DNA of 57,527 nt from a virus. Numbering within the stretch: the stretch's first letter is position 1; each line of letters starts with the position of its first letter. The notes below the pieces were generated by a model. It did no database searches and had not been told where the DNA came from. It saw only the letters and a program-made list of their open reading frames with translations. Below, in pieces: positions 1-9,840 of this stretch. Location: IMG/VR virus record IMGVR_UViG_3300022752_000080, positions 1 to 57,527 of that record; one strand, written 5' to 3'. The translations under genes and the position numbers were made by a program.

Positions 1-3000
1 GTAATATCGCCACCATTAACTTCAATATCCGACTGGAATCTAAAGTCACCAGTAATTCTACCATTTCCAGAAACAACTAAAGTTCTATCAAGATCTGCGT
101 TGTTTACATTAATACCAACTCTACCGTTATTATTGGTAGAAATTCTTAAAGTAGCGGCAGCGGTGAGTGGGTTAGCACTATCGCCACCTACAACGAGTGC
201 GTCATCTCTATTTGTTTGCGTCTTGGTTGTTCCAGTTTCAGTGAGATACGAAAGAATCTTCTTGCCACTGATAAATGCTGTACCGACAACATCAAGGTTT
301 GCTCTTGGTGTTGTTTCAGCAGAAACAAATGCTGTTTGATAGGCGCTGTGAGCAGAACGTGCTACAGTGTTAATACCTAACTTATAATCACCAATTGTTT
401 CTGTTTCTGTTCTAATCGCTTCAGATCCAAGAACACCAAACTCTTTAAATGCTGCTTTCGATTTCTCGATTACAATATTTGGTTGTGCTACCGCATCAAC
501 TGGATATCCATTATTTGGAAGAGGAATGGCAGTGTAAAGTGGTAAGTTAGCATTAACAATAATATTAACAAAGTTATTAGTAGGAACAAATGGAATGCCA
601 ACCGTACTATAAACAGGCCATACACCGTTGAGAGGAGCAAGAGCACCCGTAGCACCAGTGATACGAATTTGTGAAGAAGAAGAAATTTGTAACGCTGTGT
701 TAGTAATACCAACATTCCACGTCAATCTAACAATAGTACCAGAAGCAGCGCCCTGAATACCAATTATCTGAGCGTTAAATCCACCACCAGAACGATTCTC
801 GATACGAATATAATCATTCGCATAGATCCAACCGAGAGAACCAGTGAATAATGTCTGATTGCCTTTTAGTTGAATTAGTCCTGATGCTAGAGGAAATTTA
901 GTACCAAAATTGGTGTTTTGTAACTGTGAAGGACCACTTGTGCTTATTCCAAAAGTATTAGCAAGGTCTGGCGTTCTATTCGATAGCGCCGTCATAATTT
1001 GATAATCTTGTAATCCTCTTGGATTTAAATCAACAACTGTTGTTTGTAGTCTTCCTTGATGTAGAATAATATCACCAGTTTTCTGCTGTGCGATATTTAC
1101 TTCGAGATATGGATCATACCCAACTACGGTTCCTTCACCAGTCACAATTTTGAGTGATGGGAAGTTTTCTACCGAACCAAAAGCAGTTGTGTTATTAATA
1201 ACAATTGGAGCATTGAAGAAACTTTCTGCTTTGCCTTCAGAACCATTGACTGTAATAATTTCGTTAAAGGTTACAGCAGTATCAAATGTAGTAACAAGAC
1301 CGCCAATTACGTCAGCTTCATCTGTAGACTCTACAAGTTTAGCAGACTCTAGGAATGTCTCTTCACCAGTGATAGCGTTGATCTTTCTGTTACCGATATA
1401 AAGATCACCGTTTGAGTTTAGACCAGTATAGAATACAATACCAGCATCTTGTTTCTTCGCTTGAGCGTAGAAGTCCTGAACATCAGTAAGAATGATTTCC
1501 TGTCTTGCTGGGAAACCAGTTGAGTAGTTACCTGGACCGAAACCAAGATATTCAAATGTGTGGTTACCAGAACGAGCAATAGATGGACGACGAAGTTCTA
1601 CATAAAGTTTTCCTTCTGTTGGATACTGAGAAGTTCCATTGATAGGAATTCTTCTACCTTCAGAACCAGCAGAAGCTGTACCAGACTGTGCTTGAATAGT
1701 AGATGTACCATTAAATGTATAACCACCAGTGCCTGAATCCTGAACGAAGTCAAGAACCATCTCTTTGGTCAAGCTATTCTTAGCATCGTTTACAGTTACT
1801 AGACCATGAATATAGTTGTCTGCGGTAGATACTGTTGGAGGTGGATCAGAAAGCGTTGTAGTTGTTAAATCTACACCCTTATACCATTCTGGATCGTTCT
1901 TATAGAACTCTGGATACAACTTAGAGATTGGTTGTGAGAACTTAAAGTTTCTAAAGTTTTCGCCAACACCCGAACCAGTTGGATATGGAGAAATATTACC
2001 TCTCACACAAGTCAAGTAATATACACCGTCTTGCTGACCAGGAATTCTTCTACGAATGGTATTAATATCAAAAATGTAGAAAGTATTCTCCATATCAGAA
2101 ACATCTTCCACACTAGCAATCGTGTAGGAAACACCATTGTCGTCATTTATTCTATCACCAGGAGTTAATGTATAAACGTTTGCTCCCTCAACAACATATG
2201 GATACTTAGTAGTATCTGATCTGCCATCGTTTGGTTCACTTATAAGTGTAGCAGTTACAGAACCTTGTGTAAAGACCGTAGGTGTTGTGCTGCTATAATC
2301 AAGCGTAGAATTACCAGTGAGATCCTTTAAGATCATGTAGTAATTATTATTATAAGCAAAATATCCATGTACATAACCACTACCAGAGCAGTTACCAGAC
2401 CAAGAAATTAAGTTAGTGCTGTTTGAATTAGGAATGCTTGAGACAAAGACACCATTACCACCTTCTGGTGAAGTAATTTTTACTGTAGTGAAAAGTTTTG
2501 TTTTGTAGGCTTCAGCATCAATTCCAATATCAAAAGCAGTTAATTGTAAATAATTTTTATTATTTACAGAAACTTTTCTTGCTGATTGAACGGTAAAAGC
2601 AACTTTTGAAGTTGTCTCAAGTCTCTTTGGATTGCCAAAGGCAGATGGATCATATGTAGATACAAAATTTGGATTCAGTACAAGTTGCTCAGCAGTTGTG
2701 AGTCCAAGTCTTTCTCCCGATACTGGAGCGAGTAACGTTGCTGTATCTGCTCCTGTTGATGTTGGTTTAAGAAGAATTCTTTGTGGTAATAGTCTTCTCT
2801 TTTCATCTGTACGAATCTTAAATACGAATCCTCTGATTGGATCACGAACTGTCTTGAGATTCTTAGGAATAACATAACGAAGACGATATACTCTATCTTC
2901 TTTGGTTCTGTTATCCTCAATTCTTTCGAAGTATGAATCAGTAGTTCTCAATCTACCAGCATAATCCGACTGCTTCATTCTAGGAATGATCGTGTTGCCA

Positions 3001-6000
3001 GCAGATAGAGTTTCTAGATACCAACATCCATCAGTAGCAGCCGCACCAATCTTAGGATCATATCTTAGAGGAGATCTACGCTTATTGGAGAACGTATAGA
3101 ATACCGCAGTACTTCCTGGTTGGAAAGAAATGGGAGCAATGTTATCACGAGCGTTCGCAAATGTTTCGTGAATAGTAAATCTTCTAGCATTTACATAACG
3201 AACGAAGTAAAGATTTTTGCCAGAAATAGTGGTTCCGCCAAACTGAGATGATAGTGTTGGTAGTGAAGATCCAGTAATATCAGACCCAACGCGGAAGAAT
3301 ACTAACTGTGGTTCTACGTTTGTTGATGGTCTGTCAAAAGCATGTGGTCTATCAGTTTCAAGAATTGTACTGGAACCAGCAGCGATTTTAGTTTGATATT
3401 GATGTAAATCGTAGTTAACATCAAGAACATACTGATATACATCAATTTCTACGTTGGCATCAATACCATCTGTTTCAGATGAGTAGATATAGATACCAGC
3501 AGCAGCATTTTCTTCGCTGGTTGCTAATAATAAATTTTGTTGATTAGATCCATTAAATGAACCAATTGTGGAATAATTAAATGGATCAGTGATTCTACCA
3601 GGAGCAATAGCATAGTATACGGTATTGGTATCAAATCCTTTTGGCAGACGAATTAATCGTTTGTCTACATTAACTCCAGACCTTGCTCTTGGAACAAGTC
3701 TAACGGGAGTTCCTGTCTCTAGCTGGTGTGGGTTGGATGTTGGCAATCCAGTGCTATCAGATTCTGTTAAAGTAAATAAAGTTGCCCTTTGTGCTAAAGC
3801 ACCTGTGTTAATAGAAGAACCAACTCTAGGAACAGTTCCAACACCACTATTAATGATAGTAGATAGAATCTGATAGAAGTTAACAATCGTACTTGCTGTA
3901 GAAGCACACTCTCCACCTGGAGCTCCTGTTGCTGGGTCTCCAGCAGTTAAATAGTTGTAATCTTGAATTACACTGGAGTCGGTGGATGGTGTTAGTGTAT
4001 TTGTCCAAACTCCCTGCGTAAATTCAACATAAAGATTGACATTTGTAGCAGTGGCAGTAGCATTTACTGTAGAACCAAAATTTAACTTACTACCTTGCGT
4101 TCCAAGTTGAATTTGATTTGATGCCAATCCATTAACACCATCGCCAATCTTTTTAATATATGCGGTTGATGGAATTGTTGTTGTATATGTTATTGTGCTG
4201 CTAGAAGAAGTTGGAATCGCATTAACACTGCGAACTCTCATACCAACAACAAGACCAACAGTGCTATTCACCGTAACGATTGGCGATCCAGATGTTGTGC
4301 TTGCGTTTGGAAGATATGTATTGTGATTTCTCATCGAAGAAATCGCCAAATCTCTCACATAACGATAAGCATCTAGAGTTTCTAATTTTTCATTTTCAAT
4401 GTAATCTAAATTATTTCCTGTATAATATGATTCTGCTGCGTTAATTGTATTAACGTTTCCGCCTAATCTTAGGTCAGAAGTGATAGCTTCTACAATGTAT
4501 CCAATATCACGCTTACACTTACTTGATTCACTTACCTGTGACCAAGGACCAAGATTTCTAACAGGAAGATTATTCAAATTACCAGCAAGAATAGTGCTAG
4601 TGATGATATTTGTTAGAGTATCAATCGTCTGTCTTACGTTAGCACAATCCCAATCTCCATTATCTACAGCAGGAAGACCAGAAATACTGCCCGCATTAAC
4701 AACGCTAGTAACAATTGAGAATAAAGAATCTACTGCTGATTGTACATCTGTACAAGTAGCACCGTTACCAGAGGCATTGTAGGAAACATTGCCACCAGAA
4801 CCACCAGCAGTTGCTGGACCAGTTGATAAAGCAAGATTCTTTGTGTAAAGTTGGTTAGTAAGAGCTCTCTTACACCAATCTCTTGCTTTGTTAAAAGCAA
4901 CAACAGATTCTGCCGATTCACCAACTAATCCATTAGAAATTGGTGTACCTGCTTGCGTGAAATACTCCCTAACAGCTCCAACAGTAAACTCGTTTCCACC
5001 CCAGAAAAGATCTTGAGCGATAGAATCAACAATATAACCAATATCACGCTTACACTTAAGTTCTCCCGCTGGAATAACAGTAGAAACTTGTTCAGCAACA
5101 AGATTTGTAATGTTTCCTGCGCTTAAATTAGAAGTAACAATAAAAGTGAGACTATCAATTGCTAATCTTACGTCAGCACACGAATTAGGACTTGTGTTTG
5201 GAATGTTACCACCAGTTCCTCTATAATTTGCTGGTCCAGAAGTAACAGTAGTATCTTTGATTGTTAATTGATTGGTCAACGCAGCCTTCATCAAATTACG
5301 TGCTTTTACAAAAGCAACGTTTGACTGATCAATTTCCCCTGCCAGTCCATTTGGAAGTAGTGTGGTGGCATTAGTGAAATATTGTTGAAGGAATTTACGT
5401 GTATATACGTTGCCAGCACCCTGAGAAATATCTAGAGAAACAGCATCAATAAAAAATTCAATATCACGCTTACACTTAACTGGATTTGGATTTGTGAAAC
5501 TAGGATACTGAATCGCAATTTCTGCGTATGCTCCGTCTACAATTTCTTGCTTATTCTGTTGAATTAGACGATAAGCATCTTTATAGCGAGAGATTGATGT
5601 TGTTTGTGGATCGCCAGGATAATAGAAATCGGGGAACTGAACAGCAATTTCAGCAGCTGCTTTATCAATAATTTCTTGACGATTAGCAGTAATTAGTTTG
5701 CTGCCATCTTTAAATCTGCCAACATTTGCGTCATCATTTACTGGGTCAATCGTAATTCTGGAGACGTAAATAGCACCAGTGGCATTTGTTACGCCAGGAG
5801 CTGTTGGTACGGTATATCTAAACTGAGTGCTTGTCAATCCAGCGGAAAGAACTTGAAACTTTCCATTAAATGCTGTTTGTGTAGCACCACCAACAGTTAC
5901 AGATTGATTTGGTTGTAGATTATGTGGTGTAAGAGTTGTTACAGTAATAGTAGTGCCAGAAGCAGAAAGTGTTGGGGAATTGAGAAGCGATGTATTTGTC

Positions 6001-8564
6001 AATAAGTTTGAAATCGCTTTCTTAGACCAATCTTTTGCTCTGTTGAATGCGAAAATAGACTGTGTTTCTTCGCCAGCAAGACCATTTGTAAGTGGTGTAC
6101 CTGTTGATGTGAAGTATGCCTTTGTGGCATCAATCATGTTTGAGTTGCCACCAGTGTATAAGTCATTAGCAATAGCATCTACAATAAAACCAATATCACG
6201 CTTACACTTTTCGTTCGCATTAACTCCACCAGGAACAGTAAACGCTGGGAAAGCGGTTTGCATTTGTGAAAACGCATAATCAATGATTTCTTGGCGATTT
6301 GCCTTGATTAGATTGCTTGCGTCTCTGTAACGACCAGTTTCTGCTGTAATATTTGGATTTACATAAGGAATATTTTGAAGATTTGGATATTTCTCTAAAA
6401 TGTATCCAAATGCTTCAGACTGAATAAATGTTTTATTAGAATCAATTAAATTAGCGGCGTCTTGTCTAAGATTATATTCAACCGTAAAACCAACACCAGT
6501 AGGATTTAAAGTAGATAGAGATGCTGTCCACTTCTTAAATCCAGAATGAATCAAATCTGCTGATTTAGCACCAGAAGCATCTAATTTTACAAAGATTTTT
6601 TCGTTTCGCTTAGCACCAAGTCTATAACCGTCAATAGAAGCTGCTGGACGGTCTTCGGGATTGCGAGCATCTTCTGCGCCCAAATAAAGTCTAGTTGAGT
6701 TTGGATTTAGCGAAGTGCCTCTTACTAGAGGTACATCAAATGTATAATATTGTTTTCTGATTGTCTTCAATGTAGACAACGATTTAGGTGGAATAATATC
6801 TGTAATGTATCCACCCTTGTCTTGGTTGAAAGCAAAACCTTTGTAACCAATCGCATGTAGAGAAGTGTTACCGAAGTTTGAGTTGGAGTTGGTGATAGAC
6901 ATATCACCGCCAGACTCCATCAGGAAGTGATCAGCAAAACCTACAGCGAAGATCGAAACGCACTGAATGAAGGAGTCATCAGATGCCTTAACGTGGAAGT
7001 TTCTCCAATCGTCTTTCCAGTATGCGTCACCTTTGATGTGATACGGAGTTGTAGCAAACGCATCAGTTAGGGGTGCCTGATTCCATGTGTTGCTGAACTC
7101 ATCGTAGCGAATGAACGCACGATCGTCTTTCTGTAGCGAAACACCCGTATACTGAGCGATAACCATGGATTTAAATCCAGTGGCTTTCTTACCATCCGCC
7201 CAGATACCACAAATACCCCAAGTAGAACGAATCGAAACGTTGAAGACGTATGGTGATGCTGATTCTACGCTATCCACCTCCGCCTGTACGGTGGCGTTAG
7301 TGTCAAGCGCAGGAGATGAAGCAGCTGTGTACGTTGTGCCGCTAACAAGTCCCAATCCAGTCGCTGTAGCGGGTACTCTGTAAGTAAATACTTTTGGATC
7401 TGTTGGACTGATTGAAGCAACTTGAAAAACACCATTCAAAGTGTCATTCAAACCATTATTAGTAATAGCAACATATTGACCAGGAAAAAATCCATGATTA
7501 ATTTTCGTGCGTACCGTTAATGTAGCAATACCAGCGGGAGAAGAATCATCAACTCTCACCTCATCAAGACGAATAGCATCCTGTAGAGGACCAACAATTC
7601 TATTTTCTTGTACTCTAAAATCAAATTCTCTATTACGAATAACCATCAACGTCCATTTATTTGGATTTGTTGATGGAACTGAATTTGTTGAAGATGAGGA
7701 AGCTTGATATGCTTGACCATTATAAAGAACTTTATCTCCAGCAGTATAAGTGGTAGTGGAAGACCAATACTCTGTTACAGGAAGAGTTTGACCTTCTACA
7801 TATACATCATCAATAGGTGGTTGAAAATCACTGAAAACATGCGAGATTTTTCTATAAAGAAGACCAAGATCCTGTCTATCAGCAAAAACAAAGTTTGTAA
7901 TCTTGTGGTGTGAAAACTCAGGAACGAGTTTAGTTACAGTGTCGTTTGGTTGAGTGTAAACTTTACCAATACCAGCAGTGGCATCGTAAAGAGGAGAATT
8001 AGAAGAAAGGTCGCCATCTTGAATGGTAAACTGCCAGAAATAGCAACCACCTGTTACGTTGAACAGAGCACAACGAGGAACATCTTTGTCAGCGGGATCA
8101 GGAACATAAAGTGGGCGTAGTTGAGTTCTACGCAAATCCATACCTACGAGAGATGTACCCCTAGGAATTGTAGCACCACCATCACGTCCATTAAACTTGT
8201 ATAAGATGTTGTTGGAATCGCTTAGATTAAAGCTTACATTACTGTTTGTTTCCCACTCTCCCAATGCTTGATTATACTGAAAAACAGGGAGATCTGCTAC
8301 GTTTTCTATGCCTGGGCGGTTGTCAATGTGGTGTACACCAGGAGACAACATGATCGTAAATTGATCGAAACGATCATTATCAATGCCTGGAGAATACGAG
8401 AATCTTGCTACTTCAAGAAAAGCTCTCTGAATGCTTACAAATGGTCTTGTTGGCGAATTTCCTCTGTTGTCTAACGCATCTGTAGCATTAAAGTCGTCAG
8501 GAGAAACATAAAGATACTTACCAGTTTTACTTGAAAGTAGATTATCTAATCTCGTTAATGGCAT
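1..8564 (-). CDS. Giant cyanophage virion structural protein (3' end outside window)
   Basis: The reading frame is open from ATG at 8564 to the left edge, more than 2,850 residues, and the last codons in the window still read as structural-protein sequence (GDFRFQSDIEVNGG). The N-terminus reads MPLTRLDNLLSSKTGKYLYV. A cysteine-containing motif, KCKRDIG(Y/F)IV(D/E)AI, recurs at about residues 786, 1030, 1170 and 1349, each followed by a block with GGN, a YFT-like segment and an 'FN(R/K)A+DW' segment, so the middle of the protein is built from diverged modules. Very large proteins with this motif are annotated as virion structural or fibre-like proteins in T4-like cyanophages; the exact position in the particle is not something the sequence shows. 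A TATAAATA late promoter lies 39 nt upstream. No frameshift is seen; the four repeats are all in the same frame. Confidence 0.88.
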   Translation of the reverse strand, partial: MPLTRLDNLLSSKTGKYLYVSPDDFNATDALDNRGNSPTRPFVSIQRAFLEVARFSYSPGIDNDRFDQFTIMLSPGVHHIDNRPGIENVADLPVFQYNQALGEWETNSNVSFNLSDSNNILYKFNGRDGGATIPRGTSLVGMDLRRTQLRPLYVPDPADKDVPRCALFNVTGGCYFWQFTIQDGDLSSNSPLYDATAGIGKVYTQPNDTVTKLVPEFSHHKITNFVFADRQDLGLLYRKISHVFSDFQPPIDDVYVEGQTLPVTEYWSSTTTYTAGDKVLYNGQAYQASSSSTNSVPSTNPNKWTLMVIRNREFDFRVQENRIVGPLQDAIRLDEVRVDDSSPAGIATLTVRTKINHGFFPGQYVAITNNGLNDTLNGVFQVASISPTDPKVFTYRVPATATGLGLVSGTTYTAASSPALDTNATVQAEVDSVESASPYVFNVSIRSTWGICGIWADGKKATGFKSMVIAQYTGVSLQKDDRAFIRYDEFSNTWNQAPLTDAFATTPYHIKGDAYWKDDWRNFHVKASDDSFIQCVSIFAVGFADHFLMESGGDMSITNSNSNFGNTSLHAIGYKGFAFNQDKGGYITDIIPPKSLSTLKTIRKQYYTFDVPLVRGTSLNPNSTRLYLGAEDARNPEDRPAASIDGYRLGAKRNEKIFVKLDASGAKSADLIHSGFKKWTASLSTLNPTGVGFTVEYNLRQDAANLIDSNKTFIQSEAFGYILEKYPNLQNIPYVNPNITAETGRYRDASNLIKANRQEIIDYAFSQMQTAFPAFTVPGGVNANEKCKRDIGFIVDAIANDLYTGGNSNMIDATKAYFTSTGTPLTNGLAGEETQSIFAFNRAKDWSKKAISNLLTNTSLLNSPTLSASGTTITVTTLTPHNLQPNQSVTVGGATQTAFNGKFQVLSAGLTSTQFRYTVPTAPGVTNATGAIYVSRITIDPVNDDANVGRFKDGSKLITANRQEIIDKAAAEIAVQFPDFYYPGDPQTTSISRYKDAYRLIQQNKQEIVDGAYAEIAIQYPSFTNPNPVKCKRDIEFFIDAVSLDISQGAGNVYTRKFLQQYFTNATTLLPNGLAGEIDQSNVAFVKARNLMKAALTNQLTIKDTTVTSGPANYRGTGGNIPNTSPNSCADVRLAIDSLTFIVTSNLSAGNITNLVAEQVSTVIPAGELKCKRDIGYIVDSIAQDLFWGGNEFTVGAVREYFTQAGTPISNGLVGESAESVVAFNKARDWCKRALTNQLYTKNLALSTGPATAGGSGGNVSYNASGNGATCTDVQSAVDSLFSIVTSVVNAGSISGLPAVDNGDWDCANVRQTIDTLTNIITSTILAGNLNNLPVRNLGPWSQVSESSKCKRDIGYIVEAITSDLRLGGNVNTINAAESYYTGNNLDYIENEKLETLDAYRYVRDLAISSMRNHNTYLPNASTTSGSPIVTVNSTVGLVVGMRVRSVNAIPTSSSSTITYTTTIPSTAYIKKIGDGVNGLASNQIQLGTQGSKLNFGSTVNATATATNVNLYVEFTQGVWTNTLTPSTDSSVIQDYNYLTAGDPATGAPGGECASTASTIVNFYQILSTIINSGVGTVPRVGSSINTGALAQRATLFTLTESDSTGLPTSNPHQLETGTPVRLVPRARSGVNVDKRLIRLPKGFDTNTVYYAIAPGRITDPFNYSTIGSFNGSNQQNLLLATSEENAAAGIYIYSSETDGIDANVEIDVYQYVLDVNYDLHQYQTKIAAGSSTILETDRPHAFDRPSTNVEPQLVFFRVGSDITGSSLPTLSSQFGGTTISGKNLYFVRYVNARRFTIHETFANARDNIAPISFQPGSTAVFYTFSNKRRSPLRYDPKIGAAATDGCWYLETLSAGNTIIPRMKQSDYAGRLRTTDSYFERIEDNRTKEDRVYRLRYVIPKNLKTVRDPIRGFVFKIRTDEKRRLLPQRILLKPTSTGADTATLLAPVSGERLGLTTAEQLVLNPNFVSTYDPSAFGNPKRLETTSKVAFTVQSARKVSVNNKNYLQLTAFDIGIDAEAYKTKLFTTVKITSPEGGNGVFVSSIPNSNSTNLISWSGNCSGSGYVHGYFAYNNNYYMILKDLTGNSTLDYSSTTPTVFTQGSVTATLISEPNDGRSDTTKYPYVVEGANVYTLTPGDRINDDNGVSYTIASVEDVSDMENTFYIFDINTIRRRIPGQQDGVYYLTCVRGNISPYPTGSGVGENFRNFKFSQPISKLYPEFYKNDPEWYKGVDLTTTTLSDPPPTVSTADNYIHGLVTVNDAKNSLTKEMVLDFVQDSGTGGYTFNGTSTIQAQSGTASAGSEGRRIPINGTSQYPTEGKLYVELRRPSIARSGNHTFEYLGFGPGNYSTGFPARQEIILTDVQDFYAQAKKQDAGIVFYTGLNSNGDLYIGNRKINAITGEETFLESAKLVESTDEADVIGGLVTTFDTAVTFNEIITVNGSEGKAESFFNAPIVINNTTAFGSVENFPSLKIVTGEGTVVGYDPYLEVNIAQQKTGDIILHQGRLQTTVVDLNPRGLQDYQIMTALSNRTPDLANTFGISTSGPSQLQNTNFGTKFPLASGLIQLKGNQTLFTGSLGWIYANDYIRIENRSGGGFNAQIIGIQGAASGTIVRLTWNVGITNTALQISSSSQIRITGATGALAPLNGVWPVYSTVGIPFVPTNNFVNIIVNANLPLYTAIPLPNNGYPVDAVAQPNIVIEKSKAAFKEFGVLGSEAIRTETETIGDYKLGINTVARSAHSAYQTAFVSAETTPRANLDVVGTAFISGKKILSYLTETGTTKTQTNRDDALVVGGDSANPLTAAATLRISTNNNGRVGINVNNADLDRTLVVSGNGRITGDFRFQSDIEVNGGDI

Positions 8565-8602
8565 TACTCAGTTACCCGTAACTATGGTTATTTCTTCTGA
8601 GT

Positions 8603-8610
8603 TATTTATA
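8603..8610 (-). promoter_or_regulatory. T4-type late promoter TATAAATA for the giant virion gene
   Basis: Exact T4 late promoter core on the minus strand, 39 nt before the ATG at 8564. It lies immediately downstream of the T-tract of the terminator at 8611-8640, so late transcription of the giant gene starts just after upstream early transcription would stop. Confidence 0.75.
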
Positions 8611-8640
8611 AGAAAAAACCTGAGGTCGGCCCTCAGGTTT
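8611..8640 (-). terminator. Rho-independent terminator
   Basis: On the minus strand a perfect 10-bp stem (AAACCTGAGG / CCTCAGGTTT, loop GCCGA) is followed by further Ts. It separates the promoter at 8682-8710 from the late promoter and the giant gene. Confidence 0.85.
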
Positions 8641-8675
8641 ATTAAAGCACAAAGCTCTTCGTTCACACGGAAGGA
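8612..8675 (-). ncRNA. Candidate small RNA (about 65 nt) between a sigma70 promoter and a terminator
   Basis: A consensus promoter (-10 at 8682-8687) predicts a start near 8675, and a strong terminator ends about 60 nt later. There is no ORF and no ribosome binding site in between. The 5' end contains UCUCCUUCC, which is complementary to AAGGAGA-type Shine-Dalgarno sequences used by several genes here (for example hli at 44615 and the gene at 46830). Alternatively this is only an attenuated leader of the giant gene. The transcript and its boundaries are inferred. Confidence 0.4.
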
Positions 8676-8681
8676 GATTTT

Positions 8682-8710
8682 ATTATAGCATTTTTACTTC
8701 CCCATGTCAA
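8682..8710 (-). promoter_or_regulatory. Consensus sigma70 promoter TTGACA-17-TATAAT
   Basis: -35 at 8705-8710 and -10 at 8682-8687 on the minus strand with a 17-bp spacer, both hexamers perfect. The only element before the terminator at 8611-8640 is the candidate small RNA. Confidence 0.85.
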
Positions 8711-8727
8711 GGTTTGAGAGTGAAAAA

Positions 8728-8799
8728 GCCCCCGCTCGGAATCGAACCGAGAATCTTCCGCTTACAAGGCGGATGCAGTAACCGTTATGCTACAAGGGC
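8728..8799 (-). tRNA. tRNA-Thr (UGU)
   Basis: Cloverleaf on the minus strand with a 7-bp acceptor (GCCCTTG/CGGGGGC, with G-U pairs), anticodon stem TCCGC/GCGGA and loop CTTGTAA giving UGU. The T-arm is CTCGG-TTCGATT-CCGAG. CCA is not encoded. The first 15 nt also encode the end of the HNH ORF that stops at 8785. Confidence 0.93.
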
Positions 8800-9120
8800 T
8801 TGTCTGTGATAATCTTTATTTGCTCTCTCTCGTCTGCCTACCCTACCATTACCTCTATTCTTACTTTTGTAAGTAGGAGTTTGAGAATGGCAATTTGGAC
8901 AGATAAATCTAAGATTGCTAGGACTATCATTATAAGGGTTACCATCTTCATGGTCAATTTCTAAACTGATTGGATTATTATTCCACTCAGTAATTCCACA
9001 GCATGAACATTTATAACCATGTGTTTTTGTCAAATATTCTCTCAATGCTATTTTGCCAGGTTTTTTACCTCCTGCCAACCACTCATCAATTCTAAGATTT
9101 GACGAACTGGAATTGCCCAT
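8785..9120 (-). CDS. HNH endonuclease, free-standing homing type
   Basis: 111 residues with a compact HNH/zinc fold: paired cysteines in CSCCGIT, the catalytic region LEIDHEDGN, then NLRFICPNCH with a second CxxC pair. It resembles the HNH protein at 9841-10308 through the CGIT, DH.GN.Y and CPNCHxQT.TY motifs, so the two are probably related homing endonucleases. Its ATG lies 29 nt inside the 3' end of cpeT, and its last five codons including the stop lie inside tRNA-Thr. Both overlaps fit an element that arrived by insertion and exploited neighbouring sequence. It would make a site-specific DNA break in a rival genome; the target is unknown. Confidence 0.85.
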   Translation of the reverse strand: MGNSSSSNLRIDEWLAGGKKPGKIALREYLTKTHGYKCSCCGITEWNNNPISLEIDHEDGNPYNDSPSNLRFICPNCHSQTPTYKSKNRGNGRVGRRERANKDYHRQALVA

Positions 9121-9559
9121 TAAAGCTACCCCATATATGTTCGTCAGTATTTACATCATATCCCTTATCAATTACATTGTAGTAATTGTTTCCGAGGATA
9201 CTTTGTGTTTGTAGATAAGTTTCTTTTCCCGACCAAGAGACAAAGCAGGTTTTACAAAGATTTTTGCCGTGAAATTCATCACCTATCAACTCAAATAGTA
9301 TATCACATCCAGAGAGATATGTCAAACCGTTTTCTTCTTTGTAATTTTTCACAAGAAGTGTTGACTCTTGAGGAATGACCTCAATAACTGATTTACGATA
9401 CGCTCGTTTATCAACATAATATTGTTGTGTACAGCGAAACTGGTTTTTACCAATTTTTTCGTGAATCATCTCAATCATAGCAAACTTTGTCGGATGAGAC
9501 ATTGCTTGCATACAATTGTTAAAATTACCCTCAAAGTATTCACAAAATTTGTCAATCAT
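9092..9559 (-). CDS. cpeT: CpeT/CpcT-family bilin lyase-like protein
   Basis: 155 residues resembling CpeT/CpcT chromophore lyases. The conserved C-terminal part is visible: LSGCDILFE, the GxxF/CF segment near KTCFVSWSGKETYL, and the family signature TDEHIWGSFNGQFQFVKS at the end. Cellular members attach phycobilins to phycobiliproteins. In cyanophages cpeT is a common auxiliary metabolic gene, probably acting on host light-harvesting pigments; chaperone-like bilin binding rather than catalysis is possible and cannot be decided from sequence. It starts within the 3' end of an unknown acidic ORF (8-nt overlap) and is followed by an HNH gene overlapping its last codons. Confidence 0.85.
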   Translation of the reverse strand: MIDKFCEYFEGNFNNCMQAMSHPTKFAMIEMIHEKIGKNQFRCTQQYYVDKRAYRKSVIEVIPQESTLLVKNYKEENGLTYLSGCDILFELIGDEFHGKNLCKTCFVSWSGKETYLQTQSILGNNYYNVIDKGYDVNTDEHIWGSFNGQFQFVKS

Positions 9560-9818
9560 CTTTAGGCAATAATTCTGGATTTTCTACTTCTATGTCAAAC
9601 ATCAATGGATGCATTTCTTCCATTATTAAATAATTGGAATAAACATACAAATCTTCATCATCATAATCACGATGAGAAAGAGCTTCTGTTTGAACTGATG
9701 GGTGGTCTTGTATAAGTTGAGGAAGTTCATCAAATGTATATGGAAGACCTTGAATGAAATACATACGAACAACCTCACCCATATAAAAACAATATGATTG
9801 AGAAAGTGTGTATTTCAT
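9552..9818 (-). CDS. Small acidic hypothetical protein upstream of cpeT
   Basis: 88 residues from the ATG at 9818, which is preceded by a GGGAAGAG ribosome binding site; the longer frame would need a GTG at 9866. Aromatic-rich N-terminus (MKYTLSQSYCFYMGEVVRMYF) and acidic C-terminus ending PELLPKDD. It overlaps the cpeT start, suggesting translational coupling. No family recognised. Confidence 0.65.
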   Translation of the reverse strand: MKYTLSQSYCFYMGEVVRMYFIQGLPYTFDELPQLIQDHPSVQTEALSHRDYDDEDLYVYSNYLIMEEMHPLMFDIEVENPELLPKDD

Positions 9819-9840
9819 TACTCTTCCCACTACACTGTAT

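Noticed and set aside
1-8564. Frameshift or pseudogene in the left 8.5 kb, because many short ORFs lie on other frames
   Set aside because: The minus-strand frame from 8564 is continuous to the edge, and four copies of the same motif are all in this frame.
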